From assembly GCA_005879975.1 (NCBI GenBank), contig VBIL01000160.1, positions 1 through 48,875 on the forward strand: a DNA stretch of 48,875 nucleotides. Direction: 5' to 3'. A program made the translations under genes and the position numbers. Shown in pieces: positions 25,845-34,272 of the stretch (positions within the stretch are counted from its first letter, which is position 1; every line of letters begins with the position of its first letter). Under the pieces are notes generated by a model. The model was not told the DNA's origin. It worked only from the letters and a program-made list of their open reading frames with translations, and searched no databases. This DNA comes from Chloroflexota bacterium. Lineage in GTDB: Bacteria; Chloroflexota; Limnocylindria; P2-11E.

Positions 25845-26869
25845 GCGAGCAGGAGCCGACCCGCGTCGAGCAGGTCACGAAGCTCCTGAACCTCATCAGT
25901 GGGTACCACGTGACACACCTCCTCGAGATCGCCCGCGAGCTCGGGATATGGGAGCTCATCACGGCAGAGCCCGGGGTGACCGCGCGTGAGCTCGCCAAGC
26001 GTCTCGGGACCGAACCCTTCTACAGCGAGGTCCTTTGCCGGACCGCGTTCGCGTTCGACCTGCTCGCGCGTGAGCGTGACGGCTGGCGCATGGCCCCGCA
26101 CTTCGACGAGATCCTCGGGACGCCGGACAGCACCTTCTACCTTGGCCGGGCCGCCCAGGTGCACATGCAGGTCGGCCGGGACTACGCCGAGATGCCGCGC
26201 CGCTTCCGCGACGGTTCCATCTTCACGTTCCAGGACCACGATGCCGCGTTCATCGAAGCGGTCGCCGCGTCGCTGAAGACGCTCCCCCAGATCCTCACCG
26301 ATGTCGTGCTACCGAAGCTGCCGAAGCTCGAACGTCGCTTCGCTGACGGTGCCCGTGTCCTCGACGTCGGTTGCGGTGCCGGCTGGGCGCTCGTTCACCT
26401 GGCGGAGCGTTTCCCGAAGACGACGTGTGTCGGCGTCGACATCGAGCCGCGCTCGATCGAGCTCGCGAACGACCTCATCCGCTCACGCGGGCTCGCCCGT
26501 CGCTGCGCGGCGCGGGTCATGGGCGCGGAACGTCTTGCCGAGGACGGTGCGTACGACATCGCAACGAGCTTCCTGGTCGTGCACGAGATCCCACCCGCGG
26601 TGAAAGAGGATGCCTTCCGCGGCGTCGCGCGGTGCCTCGTTCCCGGTGGAAGCTTCGTGATCTTCGACGAAACGTATCCCGAAACAGATGCGGAGCTCCG
26701 GACGATGCCGACACGCTTCGCCGCGCTGGCGCAATGGTTCGAGCTCACCTGGGGTAATCGCGTGAACACCAGAGCGGAGGTCGATGCGCTCTGCGCTCAG
26801 GCAGGCCTTCGCATCGCCGACGAGACGAGGTACTCGAGGTTTGCGATCATTGTCGCGGAGAAGAAGTGA
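25841..26869 (+). CDS. Class I SAM-dependent methyltransferase with N-terminal winged helix
   Basis: 342-residue protein. Residues 1-85 form a winged-helix dimerisation domain (THLLEIARELGIWELI, then GVTARELAKRLGT). The Rossmann methyltransferase domain has motif I VLDVGCGAGW (173-182), the acidic end of strand 2 in CVGVDIEP, motif III-like YDIATSFLVVHEIPP and post-motif GGSFVIFDETYP. This domain order is that of small-molecule O-methyltransferases and Rv2258c-like proteins; the methyl acceptor is unknown. ATG 25841 is coupled to the amidohydrolase stop and the stop is coupled to the DinB-like gene, so the three are probably co-expressed. Confidence 0.87.
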   Translation: MSEQEPTRVEQVTKLLNLISGYHVTHLLEIARELGIWELITAEPGVTARELAKRLGTEPFYSEVLCRTAFAFDLLARERDGWRMAPHFDEILGTPDSTFYLGRAAQVHMQVGRDYAEMPRRFRDGSIFTFQDHDAAFIEAVAASLKTLPQILTDVVLPKLPKLERRFADGARVLDVGCGAGWALVHLAERFPKTTCVGVDIEPRSIELANDLIRSRGLARRCAARVMGAERLAEDGAYDIATSFLVVHEIPPAVKEDAFRGVARCLVPGGSFVIFDETYPETDAELRTMPTRFAALAQWFELTWGNRVNTRAEVDALCAQAGLRIADETRYSRFAIIVAEKK

Positions 26870-27339
26870 TGATCGAGCGACTCAGATACGACGAGGACAA
26901 GGCTTTGTTGCTAGCGGACGATGCGGCCACGATCGCCCGCATCGTGCGGACCGTCCCGCCCGATCGCTTGCGCGCGACGAAGTTCGATCAATGGACGGCG
27001 GTCGAGATCATCGGGCACCTCGCTGACGCGGCGGAGATCTTCGCCGACCGCGTGCAGCGCTGCGTCGACGAGGAGAAACCGCAGGTCGCGTCCTACGACC
27101 AGGACGAGGTGGCGTCCGAGCGCGGGAACGACGTGCGCGATCCCCTGGAGCTTTCGCGCCGGCTCTCAGCTGCGCATTCGCGCATCATCCACCTGCTCCA
27201 GCGTCCCGGAGTGGCGGCCAGACCGGCCGTCCACAGCGCCTGGGGTGAAGTTGACGCCGGCCATTTTGGCGCGTACCAGGCGGCCCATTCGCACGGGCAC
27301 ACGAGCGAGCTTTCGGCGGCATTCCCGCCGACCGTCTAG
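26869..27339 (+). CDS. DinB-like four-helix protein
   Basis: 156-residue predicted four-helix bundle of the DinB/YfiT superfamily, whose members often carry a three-His metal site and in some cases act as thiol transferases. WTAVEIIGHLADAAEIF has the first conserved His on helix 2, and AHSHGHTSEL gives a His cluster on the last helix. ATG 26869 (or GTG 26866) overlaps the methyltransferase stop. No further evidence for a substrate. Confidence 0.78.
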   Translation: MIERLRYDEDKALLLADDAATIARIVRTVPPDRLRATKFDQWTAVEIIGHLADAAEIFADRVQRCVDEEKPQVASYDQDEVASERGNDVRDPLELSRRLSAAHSRIIHLLQRPGVAARPAVHSAWGEVDAGHFGAYQAAHSHGHTSELSAAFPPTV

Positions 27340-27383
27340 CCGACCGTCCGGAACGCAAGTCCTAGTCATGGCGTAATACATCC

Positions 27384-28895
27384 GTGGCTTCCCTGCGAGA
27401 GCAGGCGCTGGCGCCGCTCTCGCGGGCTGACGCGGAGCGCCTTCTCCCTGACCTCTCCAGCGGGCGGCAGACCCTGGAGCGGCGTGTCCTGCGCGCGCGG
27501 TGTCTCAAGTACTTCGAGTCGTTCGATCTCGCCTGGGCGGAGCTCAACGAGGTCCTGCCGCAGATCCGCGATCCGCTCCTCGAGGCGCGCGTTGCGGTGG
27601 ATCTGCTTCACCTTTCCTATTACCTCGTCCGCCGGCCCGACTCGCCGCGCCTCGAACAGATCGCCGTGAAGAACGCGGGCTCGGATCCTTTCATCCTGGC
27701 GGAGATGCACCTCGGCGCCTCGATCGTTCTCACGGCGCAGAACGAGATCAGCGCGGCTCTCGTGCGCGCGCGGCGGTGCGAGGATGCCCTGCAAGGGGCT
27801 CCCAAGGGCCGATCAAGGGATCTCGTCGCGACACGCGTACAGCGGCAACTTGCGCATCTCCTCTCGCACTCCGGGGACTACCTGGACGCGGCTACCGCCG
27901 CCGAGGCCACGGTCCGCAATGCGTCACGGGTGAATGATCCGTGGGAGGCCGCGTGGGCGACGTACACGGGCGGGTTCGTGGACTGGGCCGCGGGACGAAT
28001 CGATCGCGCGGTGGATCAATTCACCAAGGCCGAGGCCGGCCTGCGCGCCGTCGGTTCATCGGTCTGGCGCTACACGTGCCTCTGCCTCGCCCGAGCCCGG
28101 ATGGAGCGGGGCGAGATCGCAGACGGCGACCGGCTCGCGCGGCAGAGTGCCACCGGCGCGGCGGAAGACCACGCTCACCTCGCACTCCTGCGGGGTGAGA
28201 CGGATGTTGCCGACCGGATCCTCACGCGCGCCCCGACCGGCTATCCGGAGGACGAGCAGTTCCGCAACAACGTGCGCGCGATCGTCCGCGCGCAGAAGGG
28301 CGACCCGCGTGGCGGGGTCCGCATGCTCGACGAGGCGGCCAATGAGTACGAGGCGCGCGGCATGGCGCACTGGGCCCTCGGCGCCGCGGTTCACGCGGCC
28401 TACTGGCGGGAGACCCTCGTGCGTGGCGGCGGTGCGTCCCGCGCGGCGGGTCTGGTGCGCGACATCGGTGCGCGCGGTGGCGAGGGGTTCGCGTACTACC
28501 TGCCCGAGGTCGCCTCGTGGCTGGGTCGCGCGGCCGAGCGGGATCCGGCGGCGCGCGAGCTCGCCCGGAAGATCCGCGCGCGCGCCGAGGCGGTGCTGCG
28601 GCGCGCGAAGACGGACAGCGCGGCGACGGTCGGCTCTTCCGCGCTCGACGAGGCCACCTTTTACCTGCGGACCGTGGGTCTCACATGGCGGGAGCTCGGG
28701 ATCCTGCGCGAGATGGAGCTGCTCTCGCGCGAGGGGAAGCGGCTCGACCGTGCTTCGCTGGCGGAGCGCCTCGGAGTGTCGCCGAACACTCTGCGGGTCC
28801 ATCTCACGCGGATCCGCGCGAAGCTCGACGTCGGCGATCGACGCGGTGATGAGGTTCTGCTCTCCGCGGCGCTCACGCAGCGTCCCGTGGCATGA
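27384..28895 (+). CDS. TPR-like regulator with C-terminal helix-turn-helix
   Basis: 503-residue predicted transcriptional regulator. GTG 27384 lies four bases after TAATAC (27374-27379), so the mRNA may be leaderless. Residues 20-400 are Ala/Arg/Leu-rich helical pairs with TPR-like spacing (LAWAELNEVLPQIRDPLLEA, RIDRAVDQFTKAEAGLRAVG). The last 75 residues form a DNA-binding domain: LTWRELGILREMELLSREG, then DRASLAERLGVSPNTLRVHL. The layout resembles MalT/SARP-type regulators without the nucleotide-binding module, and no Walker motif is present. The stop overlaps a P-loop kinase gene as ATGA, which suggests a regulator-kinase pair. Signal and target are unknown. Confidence 0.72.
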   Translation: MASLREQALAPLSRADAERLLPDLSSGRQTLERRVLRARCLKYFESFDLAWAELNEVLPQIRDPLLEARVAVDLLHLSYYLVRRPDSPRLEQIAVKNAGSDPFILAEMHLGASIVLTAQNEISAALVRARRCEDALQGAPKGRSRDLVATRVQRQLAHLLSHSGDYLDAATAAEATVRNASRVNDPWEAAWATYTGGFVDWAAGRIDRAVDQFTKAEAGLRAVGSSVWRYTCLCLARARMERGEIADGDRLARQSATGAAEDHAHLALLRGETDVADRILTRAPTGYPEDEQFRNNVRAIVRAQKGDPRGGVRMLDEAANEYEARGMAHWALGAAVHAAYWRETLVRGGGASRAAGLVRDIGARGGEGFAYYLPEVASWLGRAAERDPAARELARKIRARAEAVLRRAKTDSAATVGSSALDEATFYLRTVGLTWRELGILREMELLSREGKRLDRASLAERLGVSPNTLRVHLTRIRAKLDVGDRRGDEVLLSAALTQRPVA

Positions 28896-29449
28896 ACCCG
28901 GGACCCGTCTGGCTTATCAGCGGCGTGCCCGGAGCGGGAAAGACGAGCGTCGCGCGGGCGCTCTGTGCGCGTTTCGCGCGCGCGCTGCACATCCCGGTCG
29001 ACGACCTGCGGGACTTCGTCGTGAGCGGTCGCGGGAATCCCCTCATACCAATGACGGCCGAAACGAAGCTGCAGTTTCGACTCTCGTGGGCCGTGGCCGC
29101 GACCATGGCGGCGCGGTACGCGGACGAGGGCTTCGTCGTGGTCATCGACGATGTCGTGCCTCGCTGGGGTCTCGAGGTCTACGAGCGCGCTCTCGGTGAC
29201 CGCGCACTTAGAAAGGTGCTGCTCGCTCCGGCCCTGGAGATCGCGCTCGAGCGAAATTCGCGCCGCAAAGACAAACCGTTCGACCCTGGGATCCTCGTGC
29301 CGGCCATCAAGAACCTCCACCCGAGCCTGCTCTCAGGGGGCGCGGGATGGCTCGTTCTCGATAGCTCGCGGATGACGATCGACGAGACCGTCGCGGCGGT
29401 CCTCGATGGTTTCGAGCGCACCGGGGACTCGCGACCGTCCTCTGCCTAA
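28892..29449 (+). CDS. P-loop kinase (chloramphenicol phosphotransferase/zeta-like)
   Basis: 185-residue small P-loop phosphotransferase. Walker A GVPGAGKT spans residues 11-18. DDLRDFVVSG after strand 2 and VVIDDVVP (Walker B) follow, and the lid region has RNSRRKDKPFDPG. The shape is that of the CPT/shikimate-kinase/zeta-toxin cluster, whose members phosphorylate small molecules. ATG 28892 overlaps the preceding regulator's stop as ATGA. No antitoxin-like small gene accompanies it, so a toxin role is not supported. The substrate is unknown. Confidence 0.75.
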   Translation: MNPGPVWLISGVPGAGKTSVARALCARFARALHIPVDDLRDFVVSGRGNPLIPMTAETKLQFRLSWAVAATMAARYADEGFVVVIDDVVPRWGLEVYERALGDRALRKVLLAPALEIALERNSRRKDKPFDPGILVPAIKNLHPSLLSGGAGWLVLDSSRMTIDETVAAVLDGFERTGDSRPSSA

Positions 29450-29483
29450 TCATGTTTGTTCTCCGGGTATCGTGGCGACTTCA

Positions 29484-30020
29484 ATGTTCGGCCCCGTGCT
29501 GAAGGGCGACAACGTCACGCTGCGCCCGGCGCGCGAGGGCGATGCCGAGCACTTCGTCCGGTGGTTCGCGGACATGGAGGTCACGCGTCACCTCAGCCGC
29601 CGCGCGGCGGTCTCGCTCCAGCAGGAACAGGAATTTCTCAAGAAGATCGGTGAGTCCAAGGACGACGTGTGGTGGGTGATCGAGGCCGAGGGCAAGCCGA
29701 TCGGGGCCACAGGGATCCACCGCATCGACTGGCTCGATGCGAACGGGATGACCGGGATCATGATCGGCGAGAAGGATTGCTGGGGAAAGGGCTACGCGAC
29801 CGAGGCGATGCGGCTCCGCACGCGATATGCGTTCCGCGAGCTCAATCTCCACAAGCTCATGACGGAGGTCGACACCGAGAACGTCGCCAGCCGCAAAGCC
29901 CTCGAACGAAGCGGCTATCGCACCGTGGGCATCCGGCGCGAACAGAACTTTCGTGAGGGCAAATGGAACGACCGTTGGCTCGGTGAGGTGCTGCGCGACG
30001 AATGGGAGCGGGGGGGCTGA
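29484..30020 (+). CDS. GNAT family N-acetyltransferase (RimJ/RimL type)
   Basis: 178-residue acetyltransferase starting at ATG 29484 (in-frame GTG 29472 is an alternative). VTLRPAREGDAEHFVRWFAD is the usual first strand and helix, IGATGIHRIDW is strand 4, and the acetyl-CoA-binding pyrophosphate loop is CWGKGYATEAM, followed by YAFRELNLHKL and NVASRKALERSGY. This is the Acetyltransf_3 pattern of RimJ, RimL, SpeG and antibiotic acetyltransferases; the acceptor cannot be predicted. It follows the P-loop kinase by 34 bases on the same strand. Confidence 0.88.
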   Translation: MFGPVLKGDNVTLRPAREGDAEHFVRWFADMEVTRHLSRRAAVSLQQEQEFLKKIGESKDDVWWVIEAEGKPIGATGIHRIDWLDANGMTGIMIGEKDCWGKGYATEAMRLRTRYAFRELNLHKLMTEVDTENVASRKALERSGYRTVGIRREQNFREGKWNDRWLGEVLRDEWERGG

Positions 30021-30085
30021 GACCTGCCTGCGACCCTGCGCGAGAGCGTGTCTCCTAGCCTTTGTGACGGTCCAAGGGTCGCGTG

Positions 30086-31525
30086 ATGAAGGTCCTCGTC
30101 ATTCTTTTGCTCATCGTCGGCGGTGTAGGGGCATTCCTCTACTTCCCCCGTGGCGGAGCGAGCACGTCCGCGACGAACGCCGCCACGCTCGCGATCCTCA
30201 ACACGGCGATCGAAGGCTCGCGCGCGGGAGCCGGATTCGCGCCCGCCCTTGACGGCGAGGTCTATGCAACCGGCGACCTCGTCCGCGCCAACAGCGACGG
30301 ACGCGGGGTCCTGACGTTCTTCGACGCCTCGTCTCTGTCGGTCGACCCCGGCGCCCAGGTGAAGGTGATCGCGCTCAACCGCCTGCCGAGCGACGGGATC
30401 CAGGTGATGATCGAGCAGACCCTCGGGCGGTCGTGGTCGTCCGTTCAGAAGCTCAAGACGCCAGACTCCAAGTTCGAGCTCAGGACACCGAGTACGACCG
30501 CGATCGTACGCGGAACGGCGTTCCTCACCCTGGTGCAACAACTCCCCACGGGCGGCACGCAAACCACCTACCAGGTCGACGACGGCAGCCTGCAGGTGAC
30601 CGCAACCGCGGGCGGCACCGTCGCCGTCCCCGCAGGCACGCAGGTGACCATCGCCGAGGGCGCGTCCGCACCCGCGAACCCCACGCCGATCCCGCCGTCG
30701 CCGCGCCTCGAGATCACCGGCTCGCTCGGCCTCGGCTTCTTGGCGGTAGCGCCGACCGGCGCGACGTGCGGTCCCGCCGGCGGCAAGGCCGAGATCTTCG
30801 GGTGCGTCGCGACCTCGAGCAAGATCACCGTCCGCGATCCGGCACCCGGTCGCTGGGGGTTGTTCCTCACCTCGGGTGCCCCGCTCGGCGCCACGATCAC
30901 GGTCGAGGCATTCGTTGGGACGGCCCGAAGCGCGCAACGTGCGACCTCGCGCAGCCTCAACGCGAATGATCTGGTCCGGAGCGGCATCACCCTGACCGGC
31001 GGACCGTCCCCTGCGCTGTCGCCGTTCGAGGACATGACCCCTGTGGCCAGCGTGTGCGCGGCGACCGCCCCAGGCCGCATCTTCGCGAACGGGACGCTCG
31101 ACGCCCGCCTCGAGGCGGTGCGGGCGTTCGCCCGCGACAACCGCGGGATCCCGGTCTCGGTGATCTACACGGAGGCAGAGCTCAACCAGTCCATCGCGGC
31201 GAACGCGCCGACGACGCAGGGCGTGACGCTGAACGACGCGAAGATCACGATCGACGGCGGCGGCATCCACGGGACCGCGAAAGCCGCGACCCAGTTCATC
31301 ACGTTAAACGCGAGCGCCGATGTGATCGGTGGTCCGGTCGGCGACAAGATCACCCTCCGCGTCTCGCGCCTGGAGGCCGATCCGCTGCCGGCCGGGCTCC
31401 TCGACGCGGTCCGCGGCCTCGCAGACACAAGCACCGGCGCCTTTTCGAGCACCATCCCGTTCCTGGTGAAGCAGGTCTCCTTCCGTAACGGGTGCTTCTT
31501 CGTTAGCGGGGTGACGCCGCCCTAA
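30086..31525 (+). CDS. Membrane-anchored FecR-domain protein
   Basis: 479-residue extracytoplasmic protein held by an N-terminal helix (MKVLVILLLIVGGVGAFLYF); a GTG at 30083 is an alternative start. Residues 55-195 are a FecR-like beta domain: GDLVRANSDGRGVLTFFDAS, then ELRTPSTTAIVRGTAFLTLV, the signature strand pair, and VDDGSLQVTAT. A middle beta domain (about 215-310) contains Cys residues. The C-terminal 130 residues (YTEAELNQSIAA, NDAKITIDGGGIHGTAK, FFVSGVTPP) resemble the lipid-binding DUF2993/LmeA fold. Classical FecR proteins work with ECF sigma factors; none is adjacent here, so a signalling role is uncertain. Confidence 0.75.
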   Translation: MKVLVILLLIVGGVGAFLYFPRGGASTSATNAATLAILNTAIEGSRAGAGFAPALDGEVYATGDLVRANSDGRGVLTFFDASSLSVDPGAQVKVIALNRLPSDGIQVMIEQTLGRSWSSVQKLKTPDSKFELRTPSTTAIVRGTAFLTLVQQLPTGGTQTTYQVDDGSLQVTATAGGTVAVPAGTQVTIAEGASAPANPTPIPPSPRLEITGSLGLGFLAVAPTGATCGPAGGKAEIFGCVATSSKITVRDPAPGRWGLFLTSGAPLGATITVEAFVGTARSAQRATSRSLNANDLVRSGITLTGGPSPALSPFEDMTPVASVCAATAPGRIFANGTLDARLEAVRAFARDNRGIPVSVIYTEAELNQSIAANAPTTQGVTLNDAKITIDGGGIHGTAKAATQFITLNASADVIGGPVGDKITLRVSRLEADPLPAGLLDAVRGLADTSTGAFSSTIPFLVKQVSFRNGCFFVSGVTPP

Positions 31526-31545
31526 GCGCGCGCGACAATTCGCGC

Positions 31546-32892
31546 GTGCGGCCGGAGCTCGAGAAGCTTGTGCGGGATGGGATGGCCCGCTACCACGTCC
31601 CCGGTGTCGCGATCGGCATCCTTCATGAGGGCGACGAGGACATCGCGGCGTACGGCGTCACCAGCATCGAGCATCCACTTCCAGTGGACGGCGACACGCT
31701 CTTTCAGATCGCGTCGATCACGAAGACGATGACGGCGACGGTCGTGATGCGCCTGGTCGAACGTGGCGCGCTCGATCTGGACGCGTCGGTCCGCCGGTAC
31801 CTGCCGGAGTTCCGCCTGCGCGACGAGGACGCGGCGACTCGCGTGACCCTCCGCCATCTCGTCACCCACACCGGCGGCTGGCTCGGCGACTGCTTCGCGG
31901 ACTTCGGCAAGGGCGACGACGCGCTCGCCCGGTACGTCGCGGCGATGGCCGAGCTCGAGCAGCTCACGCCGATTGGCGAGGTCTGGCACTACTCGAACTC
32001 GAGCTTCGCCGTCCTCGGCCGGCTCATCGAGGTCGCGACCGGCAAGACCTTCGAGGCCGCGGTCCGCGAGCTCCTGTTCATCCCGCTTGGCATGGCCAAG
32101 AGCTGCTTCAACGCAGACGAGGCGATCACGCACCGCGTGGCGATCGGACACGTGATCGTGGACGAGCAGCCACGGGTCGCCCGGCCGTGGGCGTTCCCGC
32201 GCGCGACGACCCCCGTCGGCGGAGTGGTCTCGAACGTACGCGAGCTCCTGGCCTACGCCAGGTTCCATCTCGGGGACGGGCGCACGCCCGACGGCGGCCG
32301 CCTGCTCTCGGTCGGGTCGCTCGAGCTCATGCGCACACGGCTCACGCCGGCCGACAACGACCGCGCCGTCGGTGTGGCGTGGTTCCTCCGGGAGGTCGGC
32401 GGCGTCACGATCCAGTACCACGGCGGTGCGGCGATCGGCCAGCAGGGCGTCCTCATGCTCGCGCCTGAGCGTGGCTTCGCCATCGCGGTGCAGACCAATT
32501 CCGGGCGGGGAGCGCTGCTGCACGAGTCGATAACCAAGTGGGCGCTGAAGACGTTTCTTGGCGTCGAGGAGCCGGAGCCCGAGCATGTCCGCATGACCAA
32601 GACGCGCCGCGACGAGCTGGTCGCGCGCTACACGGCCGCGCTCGCGGACGTCGAGCTTCGGGCGGGTGGCGACGGCGTCCTCCTGTATCGCTCGACCAGC
32701 CACAACATCCTCGGCGTCAAGCCGCGGCCGAGCGATCCACCGCCTTCGCCGATCGCGTTCACCGACGAGGACCGCTTCGTGTGCCTGGAGGGCCCGCTCA
32801 AAGACATCAAAGGCGAGGTAATCCGCGACGACAGCGGCGCGGTCCGCTGGATCCGCGCAGGGGGCCGCGTGTATCGCCGCGTCGAGGCCTGA
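31546..32892 (+). CDS. Beta-lactamase-fold serine hydrolase (class C/PBP-like)
   Basis: 448-residue member of the serine beta-lactamase/esterase family. Motif 1 SITK puts the nucleophile at Ser57 with Lys60, motif 2 is Y149-S-N151 (HYSNSSFAVLG), and motif 3 is HGG from His292 (YHGGAAIG). No signal peptide is visible after GTG 31546, so it is probably cytoplasmic, unlike true beta-lactamases. The last 100 residues form an extra beta domain (DGVLLYRSTSHNILGV, IKGEVIRDDSGAVRWI) as in D-aminopeptidase- or esterase-like relatives. Substrate unknown. It precedes thyA by seven bases. Confidence 0.85.
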   Translation: MRPELEKLVRDGMARYHVPGVAIGILHEGDEDIAAYGVTSIEHPLPVDGDTLFQIASITKTMTATVVMRLVERGALDLDASVRRYLPEFRLRDEDAATRVTLRHLVTHTGGWLGDCFADFGKGDDALARYVAAMAELEQLTPIGEVWHYSNSSFAVLGRLIEVATGKTFEAAVRELLFIPLGMAKSCFNADEAITHRVAIGHVIVDEQPRVARPWAFPRATTPVGGVVSNVRELLAYARFHLGDGRTPDGGRLLSVGSLELMRTRLTPADNDRAVGVAWFLREVGGVTIQYHGGAAIGQQGVLMLAPERGFAIAVQTNSGRGALLHESITKWALKTFLGVEEPEPEHVRMTKTRRDELVARYTAALADVELRAGGDGVLLYRSTSHNILGVKPRPSDPPPSPIAFTDEDRFVCLEGPLKDIKGEVIRDDSGAVRWIRAGGRVYRRVEA

Positions 32893-32899
32893 CCGAACG

Positions 32900-33781
32900 G
32901 TGCGTCAATACCTGGCGATCCTGAGGAAAGCGCTCGCCGAAGGCGACGATCGCGCGGACCGCACCGGTGTCGGCACGCGCGCGATCTTCGGCGAGACGAT
33001 GCGCTTCGATCTCGCGGACGGCTTCCCCGCGGTCACCACGAAACGTCTCGCATTCCGGTCGGTCGTCGCGGAGCTGCTGTGGTTCCTCGCCGGCAGCTCG
33101 GATGTGAACGAGCTGCACGCTCTCGGTGTGCACATCTGGGACGGCAACGCGTTCGCGGACTACTGGCGCCAGCGCGCGCGGTTCCCCGGGGACGCGGGGC
33201 GCAACTACGGGCAGCAGTGGCGCGATTGGATCGCGCCCGACGGGAGGCACATCGACCAGCTGCGCGAGGTGATCCGCGTGATCCGCGAACAACCGGCGAG
33301 CCGCCGCATGGTCGTGAGCGCGTGGAACCCCGGCGAGATCGATGCGACATCGCTCCCAGCATGCCACGCGCTGTTCCAGTTCTTCGTCGCCGGTCCGCGG
33401 CTCTCGCTGATGATGTACCAGCGCTCGTGCGATCTCGTGCTCGGCGTGCCGTTCAACGTTGCCGAGTACGCGCTCCTCCTGCATCTGGTGGCACGTGAGG
33501 TGGAGCTCGAGCCGCGCGAATTCATCCACGTCCTCGCCGACGCGCACGTGTACGCAGATCACGTCGACGCCGCGCGCGAGCAGCTGGAGCGCGAGCCATT
33601 CCCCGCGCCGGCACTCTGGCTCGATCCCGAGCTCCGCGGAGTCGACGACGCCGTCGCGCGATACCGCGAGATCGTCGCGCGCGCGAAACGCGGCGAGGCG
33701 CCCGGCCCCCTCCTCGACGGCTTCGCGCGCCTTCAGAACTACCAGCACCATCCGCCGATCAAGGCGAAGATGGCGGTTTGA
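32900..33781 (+). CDS. thyA: Thymidylate synthase
   Basis: Converts dUMP to dTMP with methylene-tetrahydrofolate. 293 residues from GTG 32900. DRTGVGTRAIFGETMRFDL is the phosphate-loop N-terminus, the nucleophile is Cys155 in LPACHALFQF, and QRSCDLVLGVPFNVAEYA is the dUMP-binding signature, followed by HVYADH. The protein is longer than E. coli ThyA (264), owing to loop insertions. The stop overlaps folA as TTGA, coupling it to the enzyme that regenerates tetrahydrofolate. Confidence 0.96.
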   Translation: MRQYLAILRKALAEGDDRADRTGVGTRAIFGETMRFDLADGFPAVTTKRLAFRSVVAELLWFLAGSSDVNELHALGVHIWDGNAFADYWRQRARFPGDAGRNYGQQWRDWIAPDGRHIDQLREVIRVIREQPASRRMVVSAWNPGEIDATSLPACHALFQFFVAGPRLSLMMYQRSCDLVLGVPFNVAEYALLLHLVAREVELEPREFIHVLADAHVYADHVDAAREQLEREPFPAPALWLDPELRGVDDAVARYREIVARAKRGEAPGPLLDGFARLQNYQHHPPIKAKMAV

Positions 33782-34272
33782 CCCGAATCTCGTTCGTCGT
33801 TGCGTTCGACCGCAACAAGGTGATCGGCAAGAACGGCGGTCTCCCTTGGCGGCTTCCCGACGACATGAGACGTGTGCGTCAGGTCACGATGGGGAAGCCC
33901 CTCATCATGGGTCGCCGTACATACGAATCGATCGGCCGACCCTTGTCCGGACGCACGAATATCGTGCTCACGCGCGACCCGGCGTTCCATCCGGGCGGCG
34001 TGCTCGTGGCGCCGACGCCTGAGGAGGCACTCGCGCTCGCGGGTGACGTGCCTGAGGTGATCGTCTTCGGCGGCGCCCAGGTTTTCCGGCACTTCCTACC
34101 GATGGCCGATCGTATCTACCTCACGCAGGTCGATGCGGATGTCGGCGGTGATACCTACTTCGACTTCAACGGCACCGACTGGCGCGTCGTCGAGAACGTT
34201 CCGCACCCGGCTGACGAGCGTCACCCTTATCCCTTCAACTTCGTGACGCTCGACCGCATACGAAAGTCGTGA
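33778..34272 (+). CDS. folA: Dihydrofolate reductase
   Basis: Reduces the dihydrofolate produced by ThyA. 164 residues, normal length. TTG 33778 overlaps the thyA stop as TTGA. The N-terminus ISFVVAFDRNKVIGKNGGLP has the substrate/cofactor strand and loop, LPWRLPDDMRRVRQVTMGKP fits the catalytic acidic residue and helix, and IMGRRTYESIGRPL and VIVFGGAQVFRHFL are NADPH-binding signatures. The stop overlaps an acuC-like gene as GTGA. The thyA-folA pairing is common in bacteria. Confidence 0.96.
   Translation: MTRISFVVAFDRNKVIGKNGGLPWRLPDDMRRVRQVTMGKPLIMGRRTYESIGRPLSGRTNIVLTRDPAFHPGGVLVAPTPEEALALAGDVPEVIVFGGAQVFRHFLPMADRIYLTQVDADVGGDTYFDFNGTDWRVVENVPHPADERHPYPFNFVTLDRIRKS

Noticed and set aside
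28892-29449. Zeta-type toxin of a toxin-antitoxin pair
   Set aside because: No small antitoxin gene precedes it; the upstream partner is a 503-residue regulator.
31527-31549. GCG-rich hairpin between the FecR-domain and beta-lactamase-fold genes as a terminator
   Set aside because: Stem exists around CAAT but has no T-run and includes the next start codon.
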